Origin: Chloroflexota bacterium
GTDB taxonomy: Bacteria; Chloroflexota; Anaerolineae; Anaerolineales; Villigracilaceae
Assembly (NCBI GenBank): GCA_019873655.1
Contig: JAIOAU010000012.1
Coordinates: forward strand, 18,397-82,396
Length of the DNA: 64,000 nt
Direction of reading: 5' to 3'
Part shown: piece after piece, positions 58,339 to 64,000 of the stretch
How the letters are laid out: the number at the start of each line of letters is the position of its first letter
Position numbering within the stretch: position 1 is the stretch's first letter
The notes under the pieces: model-generated
What the model saw: only the letters and a program-made list of their open reading frames with translations
Told to the model about the DNA's origin: nothing
The model's database searches: none
Program-made: the position numbers and the translations under genes

Positions 58339-59053
58339 GGCTCAAACACTCGCTCAGGGAAAGTTTTCCTTCGTACAACGCCCGGCCGAGGATGACGCCG
58401 GCCAGGCCGGCGGCGCGGGCGCGGCGGATGTCCTCCAGCGAGGAGACGCCGCCGGAGGCGACCACGCGCAGCCCGGTGGCGGATTGCAGCGCCGCCGCGC
58501 CGCCCACGTTCAGGCCGCCGCCCACGCCGTCGCGATGCACGTCGGTCAACACGCACCAGCGGACGCCCTGCGCGTACAGGAATTCGCCCGCTTCGAGTAC
58601 GGTCAACGCGGTGGCCTCCTGCCAGCCGGCGACGGTGACCTTGCCGTCCCGCGCCCCGATGTCGCCGGCGATTCGCTCCGCGCCGTAGGTCTCCAGCGCC
58701 CAGGCCAGCAGCGGCGGGTTCTGGAGGGCGGCGGTGCCGAGGAAGACGCGCGCCACGCCCAGGTCGAGGGCGGCGCGGATGGACTCTTTCTCGCGCAAAC
58801 CGCCGCCGAACTCCACCTTCAGGCCGATGGTCAGGAGGCGTTCCAGCGCCTGCCAATTGGCGTCGGCCTCCTCGCCGAACGCGCCGCTCAGGTTGACCAC
58901 GTGCAGCCATTCCGCGCCCTCGGCTTTCCAGCGCTCGGCCCAGGCGAGCGGGTCGTCGCCGTAGACGGTTTGCCGCGCCGGGTCGCCTTGCGCCAGGCGC
59001 ACCACTTTGCCGCCGCGCAGGTCAATCGCCGGAAAAATCGTAAACTCACTCAT
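58322..59053 (-). CDS. hisA: HisA, ProFAR isomerase
   Basis: 243 residues from ATG 59053. The start FTIFPAIDLRGGKVVRLAQGD and the barrel motifs VEFGGGLR, VLTDVHRDGVGGG and VVASGGVSSLEDI are diagnostic. The frame is open upstream into a short repeat rich in ATGATGAATG, so the true start is judged by family N-terminus; no ribosome binding site is clear. It overlaps hisH by 17 nt. Confidence 0.95.
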   Translation of the reverse strand: MSEFTIFPAIDLRGGKVVRLAQGDPARQTVYGDDPLAWAERWKAEGAEWLHVVNLSGAFGEEADANWQALERLLTIGLKVEFGGGLREKESIRAALDLGVARVFLGTAALQNPPLLAWALETYGAERIAGDIGARDGKVTVAGWQEATALTVLEAGEFLYAQGVRWCVLTDVHRDGVGGGLNVGGAAALQSATGLRVVASGGVSSLEDIRRARAAGLAGVILGRALYEGKLSLSECLSHADHR

Positions 59054-59120
59054 CATTCCGCATTCTGCATTCATCATTCTGCATTCATCATTCTGCATTC
59101 TGCACTCCGCCTTCTGCCTT
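59054..59120. repeat. Short tandem repeat between hisB and hisA
   Basis: Units of GCATTCATCATTCT and shortened forms (CATTCTGCATTCATC) fill almost the whole 69-nt gap. On the reverse strand they give several ATG triplets just before the hisA start. Confidence 0.8.
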
Positions 59121-59122
59121 CA

Positions 59123-59710
59123 TCATTCCAACGTTCCCTTCGTGCTGGGGACATCTTCCCGCCGCGGGTCGAGGGCGACGGCGGCGCGCAGGGCGCGGGC
59201 CAGGGCCTTGAAGAGCGCTTCGGCCTTGTGATGGTCGTCGTGGCCGTAGAGGACGCGGGCGTGCAGGGCGCAGCGGGCGGCGACGGCGAAACTCTCGAGG
59301 AAGTGGGCGATCAGGCTGGTCGGCAGCGCGCCGACGGCGGGCGCGTCCCATTCCGCCTCGATGACCGCGTAGGGGCGGCCCGAAAAATCGAGGGCGACGA
59401 AAGCCAGCGCCTCATCCATGGGCGCGTAGGCGTGCGCCATGCGGACGATGCCCTTGCGCTCGCCCAGCGCCTGGTCGAAGGCTTTACCGAGGGCGAGGGC
59501 TGTATCCTCTGCGGTGTGATGCGGGTCAACCTGCAAGTCGCCGCGGGCGCGCACGGTCAGGTCGAAGAGGCCGTGCACGGCGAGGTGACTGAGCATGTGG
59601 TCGAGGAAGCCGATGCCGGTGGAGAGAGAATGTTGGCCGAAGCCGTCCAGGTTCAACTCGATGAGAATCTCGGTTTCGTTGGTCTTGCGTTCGATTCTGG
59701 CGGTGCGCAT
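59123..59710 (-). CDS. hisB: HisB, imidazoleglycerol-phosphate dehydratase
   Basis: 195 residues, dehydratase domain only, without the phosphatase half seen in enterobacteria. Metal-binding motifs are [27 protein letters not shown], and later [26 protein letters not shown] precedes ATG 59710. Confidence 0.96.
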   Translation of the reverse strand: MRTARIERKTNETEILIELNLDGFGQHSLSTGIGFLDHMLSHLAVHGLFDLTVRARGDLQVDPHHTAEDTALALGKAFDQALGERKGIVRMAHAYAPMDEALAFVALDFSGRPYAVIEAEWDAPAVGALPTSLIAHFLESFAVAARCALHARVLYGHDDHHKAEALFKALARALRAAVALDPRREDVPSTKGTLE

Positions 59711-59730
59711 AGGTATCCTTTCAGCAACAT

Positions 59731-60825
59731 TCAAACGTTCAAACTCGAGAGCGCGGCGAGCAGGGCGTCGGTGTGTTCCGGCCTGCCCACGCTGATGCGG
59801 ATGCAGTCCCGCAGGCCGGGTTTGTCGAAGTAGCGAACCAAGATGCCGTATTCCTGCGCCAGAATCGTCTTCAGCGTCCGGGCGTCCCACCCTTCCACCC
59901 TGCACAGGATGAAGTTCGCGCGCGAGGAATAGGGCTTCAGCCAGGGGATGGCGGCCAGCCCCCGCCGCAGACGTTCGCGCTCCCGGCAGAGGGCGGCCGC
60001 CTGGGCGCGAAGATTGTCTGCGTCCTCGAGGGCGGCGATGGCCGCGGTCGAGGCGGCCGCGTTGACGTTGTACGGCTGCTTGGCTTTCCACAGGGCGGGC
60101 ATCAGCCAGGAGGGGAACGCCCCGTAGCCGACGCGCAATCCGGCCAGCCCGGCCCACTTGCTGAAGGTGCGCAGGACGACCAGGTTCTCGGCTTCGGGTA
60201 CGCGGGTGATCAGGGAGGGCGCCCCGGCAAACTCGATGTAGGCTTCATCCACCACGAGCAGGAGCGGCAGGCGAAGCAAGGCTTCGATGACCTCCGGCGG
60301 AATCAGCGAGCCGTCGGGGTTGTTGGGCGAGGCCAAGAAGAGAATCTTGGGGCGATGGGCGGCCGCGGCGGCGCAGACGCCCTCCAGGTCGAGGGAGAAA
60401 TCGGGGCGGCGCGGGACCTCGATCAGGGTCCCGGCGTTGAGCCGCGCCTCGAAGGCGTACATGCCGAAGGTGGGCGGACAATCCAGCACGCCGTCCCCCG
60501 GCCGGAGCAGGACGCGCAGGATCAGGTCGATCAACTCGTCCGACCCGGCGCCGGCCAGCAGATTTTCCATCGGGACGCCGGTGTAGCCGGCCAGCGCCCG
60601 GCGCAGCGCCCGGCTCTCGGGGTCGGGGTAAATGTGAGCGTAGGGCATCTCTGCCAGGGCGCGGCGGACGTGCGGCGAAAGGCCGTAGGGGTTCTCGTTG
60701 GCGTCCAGTTTGATGATTTCCTCCGGCCTGCGTCCGTAGCGCGCCGACAGGACCTCGAAAGGCTCGATGGGGGTGTAAGGAGGCAGGGCCTGGATGTGTT
60801 CGGGCAGTTCCGTAAACATAACCAT
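59731..60825 (-). CDS. hisC: HisC, histidinol-phosphate aminotransferase
   Basis: 364 residues, class I/II PLP aminotransferase. [13 protein letters not shown] at the N-terminus, [22 protein letters not shown] and the PLP-Lys loop [17 protein letters not shown] are clear. Two starts, 60825 and 60819, are possible. An 8-bp tandem repeat lies directly upstream. Confidence 0.95.
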   Translation of the reverse strand: MVMFTELPEHIQALPPYTPIEPFEVLSARYGRRPEEIIKLDANENPYGLSPHVRRALAEMPYAHIYPDPESRALRRALAGYTGVPMENLLAGAGSDELIDLILRVLLRPGDGVLDCPPTFGMYAFEARLNAGTLIEVPRRPDFSLDLEGVCAAAAAHRPKILFLASPNNPDGSLIPPEVIEALLRLPLLLVVDEAYIEFAGAPSLITRVPEAENLVVLRTFSKWAGLAGLRVGYGAFPSWLMPALWKAKQPYNVNAAASTAAIAALEDADNLRAQAAALCRERERLRRGLAAIPWLKPYSSRANFILCRVEGWDARTLKTILAQEYGILVRYFDKPGLRDCIRISVGRPEHTDALLAALSSLNV

Positions 60826-60837
60826 TTGACTCTTTGA

Positions 60838-62181
<1,344 letters not shown>

Positions 62182-62222
62182 CGGGTCTCCTATCGGGGGC
62201 GGGTCGAATGCAAAATCCGCGG

Positions 62223-63221
62223 CTACTGCCGTAACGCTTCGAGGAGGGCTTTGTAGCGCGGCGGTTCTTCCTCGAAGATGTAGGTCACCGGCGCGACGAC
62301 CACGCCGCTGCCGCCGATGGCGCGCAGTTCGGCGATGGCGGTCGGCAGTTGGTCGCGGCGGACGATGATGTGGACGTCGTACCAGTTGGGGTCGCCGTCG
62401 CGGACGAGGATGCGGCTGATGGTCGGGCCGTTCAGGCCGCCGAGGGTGGTCTGGGCGAAGATGCGCCCGGCGATGACCTCGGGGCTTTCGCCGCGCATGT
62501 TGGCAAAGACCGAAAGGTTTTCCTGGGCGCGCAGATGGGCGTCGAAGAATTCGATCAGGTGGCGCGCCACGGCCAGCACTTCGGGGCGGGCGCGCAGGGC
62601 GGCCTTGTTGGCGATCAGCGCCGCCTGCGAGCGCAGGATGACGCCGTCGCTCAGCGGCCGCAGACGGTTGTCGCGCAGGGTCTGGCCGGAGGAGACCAGG
62701 TCGGCGATCAGGTCGGCGTAACCGATGGCGGGGGCGATTTCGAGCGTCCCCTCGGCGGTGATGAAGACCGTCTCCGGCAGGCCGTGCTGGCCGAAGAAGG
62801 GCGCGGCGGTGTTGGGGTACTTGGTGGCGACGCGCAGCGGGCGGCCGAGTTGCTCGCGTTTGCGGCGCAGGTCGGCCATGGCGGTCACGTCCTCCCAGGC
62901 TTCGGGGACGATGACGGTCAGGGCGCAGGCGCCGAAGCCGAGGGCTTCGTGGAGGACGAGCGCCTCGCCGTTGGGGCCGCGGTGCTCGTTCAGCACGTCC
63001 AGGCCGGTGACGCCGAAGTCCACGCTGCCGTTGCGGACGGAGAGGACGATGTCGGTCGGGCGCTGGAAGAGGACGGTCAGGCCAGGCAGGGCGGGGATGG
63101 TGGCCTCGTACTGGCGCGGGTTGGGCTTGTAGATTCCGAGTCCGCAGGCGCTCAGGAAAGCAAGCGTTTCGTCGGCCAGGCGGCCCTTGGACGGGATGGA
63201 CAGGCGAGGAGCAGGGGGCAT
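62223..63221 (-). CDS. hisG: HisG, ATP phosphoribosyltransferase (long form)
   Basis: 332 residues, the hexameric long form with a C-terminal regulatory domain that binds histidine (from about [24 protein letters not shown]). The catalytic part has [28 protein letters not shown] and [12 protein letters not shown]. It starts the pathway and is the feedback-controlled step. GGAG precedes the ATG, and an attenuator leader lies upstream. Confidence 0.96.
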   Translation of the reverse strand: MPPAPRLSIPSKGRLADETLAFLSACGLGIYKPNPRQYEATIPALPGLTVLFQRPTDIVLSVRNGSVDFGVTGLDVLNEHRGPNGEALVLHEALGFGACALTVIVPEAWEDVTAMADLRRKREQLGRPLRVATKYPNTAAPFFGQHGLPETVFITAEGTLEIAPAIGYADLIADLVSSGQTLRDNRLRPLSDGVILRSQAALIANKAALRARPEVLAVARHLIEFFDAHLRAQENLSVFANMRGESPEVIAGRIFAQTTLGGLNGPTISRILVRDGDPNWYDVHIIVRRDQLPTAIAELRAIGGSGVVVAPVTYIFEEEPPRYKALLEALRQ

Positions 63222-63251
63222 ATGGACTCCAAAAGATGGCGCCGCGAGCGG

Positions 63252-63285
63252 CGGAAAACGAAAACCCCCGGCCTGAGACCGGGGG
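63252..63285 (-). terminator. his attenuator terminator
   Basis: On the reverse strand CCCCCGG-TCTCAGG-CCGGGGG is followed by TTTTCGTTTT. It lies between the leader peptide and hisG, where an attenuator is expected. Confidence 0.85.
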
Positions 63286-63313
63286 CTGGGTACGGGCGTC
63301 GTGCGAGCGAGGG

Positions 63314-63391
63314 TTAAGCCAAACGAACCTGCGCTCCGGTCAGGCAGGGGGAACAGGGCGAATGATGATGCAGGCCGCAGGTTCGTTTCAT
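63314..63391 (-). CDS. hisL: His operon leader peptide (25 aa, three consecutive His)
   Basis: ATG 63391 to TAA 63314: [13 protein letters not shown] and twelve further residues. Three His codons in a row (63370-63362) are expected of a his attenuator. Perfect 13-bp inverted repeats (63321-63333 and 63376-63388) flank the His codons and can form the pause hairpin, and a terminator follows. Histidine shortage would stall the ribosome on the His codons and favour read-through. Confidence 0.82.
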   Translation of the reverse strand: MKRTCGLHHHSPCSPCLTGAQVRLA

Positions 63392-63402
63392 GGCTGGGGG
63401 CG

Positions 63403-63410
63403 ATTTTACC
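63403..63410 (-). promoter_or_regulatory. his operon promoter (extended -10)
   Basis: TGGTAAAAT on the reverse strand (TAAAAT at 63408-63403), 11 nt before the leader-peptide ATG. No good -35 box is seen. Confidence 0.55.
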
Positions 63411-63460
63411 ACAAATTGCGGGGGCGCAGAGGCCCGGGGGAGGGCGCTCGCAGGAGGGAA

Positions 63461-63489
63461 TTGTCAGAATGATGGAATACGGCTATAAT
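63461..63489 (+). promoter_or_regulatory. Promoter of the tRNA gene
   Basis: TTGTCA (63461-63466), a 17-nt spacer and TATAAT (63484-63489), 14 nt before the tRNA. Confidence 0.8.
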
Positions 63490-63502
63490 ACGGCCTGCCA
63501 AC

Positions 63503-63577
63503 CGGGGCGTGGCGCAGTCCGGCTAGCGCGCTTGCATGGGGTGCAAGAGGTCCGGGGTTCAACTCCCCGCGCCCCGA
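63503..63577 (+). tRNA. tRNA-Pro (anticodon GGG)
   Basis: A 7-bp acceptor stem CGGGGCG/CGCCCCG, an anticodon arm CTTGC-ATGGGGT-GCAAG with anticodon GGG, and a T-arm CGGGG-TTCAACT-CCCCG. The discriminator is A and CCA is not encoded. Confidence 0.93.
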
Positions 63578-63608
63578 CTGAAGAGAGAGTGGTAAGTCCC
63601 GACGTAGG

Positions 63609-63660
63609 GCAAAATGTCTGCGGTGGCGTTTCGGCAAACGCAGACATTTTGCTTTTGATT
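63609..63660 (+). terminator. Terminator after tRNA-Pro
   Basis: A 14-bp perfect stem GCAAAATGTCTGCG/CGCAGACATTTTGC with a 16-nt loop that can itself pair (GTTT/AAAC), followed by TTTTGATT. Confidence 0.8.
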
Positions 63661-63707
63661 GGCTGTTCATCCTTTGCTACGCGGCGGAGGCCTTCTGAAT
63701 CGGCCTG

Positions 63708-63747
63708 GTTAAAACGCTGCGCCGCATCGAAGCCGATGCAGCGCAGC
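63708..63747 (-). terminator. Terminator of the small membrane-peptide gene
   Basis: On the reverse strand GCTGCGCTGCATCG-GCTT-CGATGCGGCGCAGC (13 of 14 positions paired) is followed by GTTTTAACC. Confidence 0.7.
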
Positions 63748-63777
63748 CACCGATAAAGCCCTGAGATGGAGAACCGT

Positions 63778-63864
63778 CTAGCGTTGGGAGGCGCGGCGTT
63801 TCTGAACGGTGTCAACGGTAAAGACGATCAACATGGCGATGGTCGAGAAAATCAGGAATTCCAT
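63778..63864 (-). CDS. Small single-TM protein (28 aa)
   Basis: ATG 63864 follows AAGGACAAAGAAA and opens 28 codons: MEFLIFSTIAMLIVFTVDT then a basic tail QKRRASQR. The pattern (one TM helix, positive C-terminus), the ribosome binding site and the dedicated terminator together suggest a real small membrane protein. Function unknown. Confidence 0.6.
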   Translation of the reverse strand: MEFLIFSTIAMLIVFTVDTVQKRRASQR

Positions 63865-63914
63865 TTTCTTTGTCCTTCACTAAAAGTTTGGCTCATCTTG
63901 AGAAAGAGTGATGG

Positions 63915-63920
63915 TACACT
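63915..63920 (+). promoter_or_regulatory. Extended -10 box, leaderless
   Basis: TGGTACACT with TACACT at 63915-63920, 6 nt before the ATG at 63927. Confidence 0.4.
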
Positions 63921-63926
63921 ATAGGC

Positions 63927-64000
63927 ATGGAATTTCCGATCACCGACCTCCTGAGCGCAGAAGAAAGTGAACGCTGGATTTTGGAACACTTTCATCCTGA
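63927..64000 (+). CDS. Partial CDS, probably transposase N-terminus (IS1595-like)
   Basis: ATG 63927 opens MEFPITDLLSAEESERWILE, then HFHP, and runs off the right edge. This start, before an expected zinc ribbon, is the usual N-terminus of IS1595-type transposases (FPxTDLL...W...HPxG). The rest is not in the window, so the call is tentative. Confidence 0.5.
   Translation, partial: MEFPITDLLSAEESERWILEHFHP

Noticed and set aside
63222..63400. his leader considered as a T-box riboswitch
   Set aside because: No T-box motif was seen, while a translatable leader with three His codons and a terminator is present.

Overview
The window is GC-rich bacterial chromosome, most likely Chloroflexota (class Anaerolineae or a relative). 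This rests on content rather than a marker gene: lipoproteins with Ala/Thr/Glu/Pro linkers, a SufR-regulated SUF system whose SufB carries inteins, a Herpetosiphon-like pair of diterpene synthase genes, short intergenic repeats typical of that phylum, and several genes whose ATG lies 6-7 nt after a -10 box (leaderless transcripts). Genes are dense on both strands, there is no rRNA, and there is one tRNA.

Layout. 1-8.5 kb: an edge fragment, an SH3 protein, an IscA-type protein, a methylase-like protein, and a reverse operon of a GH13 alpha-glucosidase, two membrane glycosyltransferases and a methyltransferase. 8.7-18.3 kb: a receiver-GAF protein and a histidine kinase, a CPBP protease, a three-domain cell-wall hydrolase, a ferritin-like protein, an AspT/YidE-type transporter and an SCP2 protein. 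Two inverted copies of a roughly 140-bp MITE-like element lie here. 18.3-27.8 kb: the SUF iron-sulfur assembly locus, sufR-sufT divergent from sufC-sufB-sufD-orf-sufS-sufU-Rieske. SufB is interrupted by two LAGLIDADG inteins, and a 36-bp inverted repeat covers both divergent -35 boxes. 28-35 kb: membrane proteins, a cobalamin-riboswitch-controlled btuFCD operon and a comEC gene with a dead metallo-beta-lactamase domain. 36-43.9 kb: a DsbA-like protein, a deoxynucleoside kinase, and a LacI-controlled alpha-glucoside/trehalose locus (binding protein, two permeases, trehalose synthase). Its second permease carries a CxxCH cytochrome-c-like insertion.

43.9-51.2 kb holds what looks like one seven-gene reverse operon in which almost every stop overlaps the next start: GNAT/FemAB-like protein, ICMT-like methyltransferase, tuberculosinol-synthase (Rv3378c)-like enzyme, GT87 membrane glycosyltransferase, class II diterpene cyclase (Rv3377c-like, DGDD motif), six-TM histidine kinase and a lone receiver. 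It predicts a decorated diterpenoid together with a co-expressed sensor pair, and is the strongest candidate for an undescribed system. 51.2-56.1 kb: a repeat and hairpin cluster, secDF, a P-loop ATPase, a TrkA-type channel and a PP2C phosphatase. 56.2-63.4 kb: a complete-looking his operon (hisGDCBAHFIE) preceded by a leader peptide with three consecutive His codons and a terminator, i.e. a classical attenuator. The right edge has tRNA-Pro(GGG), a 28-residue membrane peptide and the start of a probable transposase.

Starts were chosen by ribosome binding site, overlap and family N-termini. All family assignments come from reading motifs; no database search was possible.
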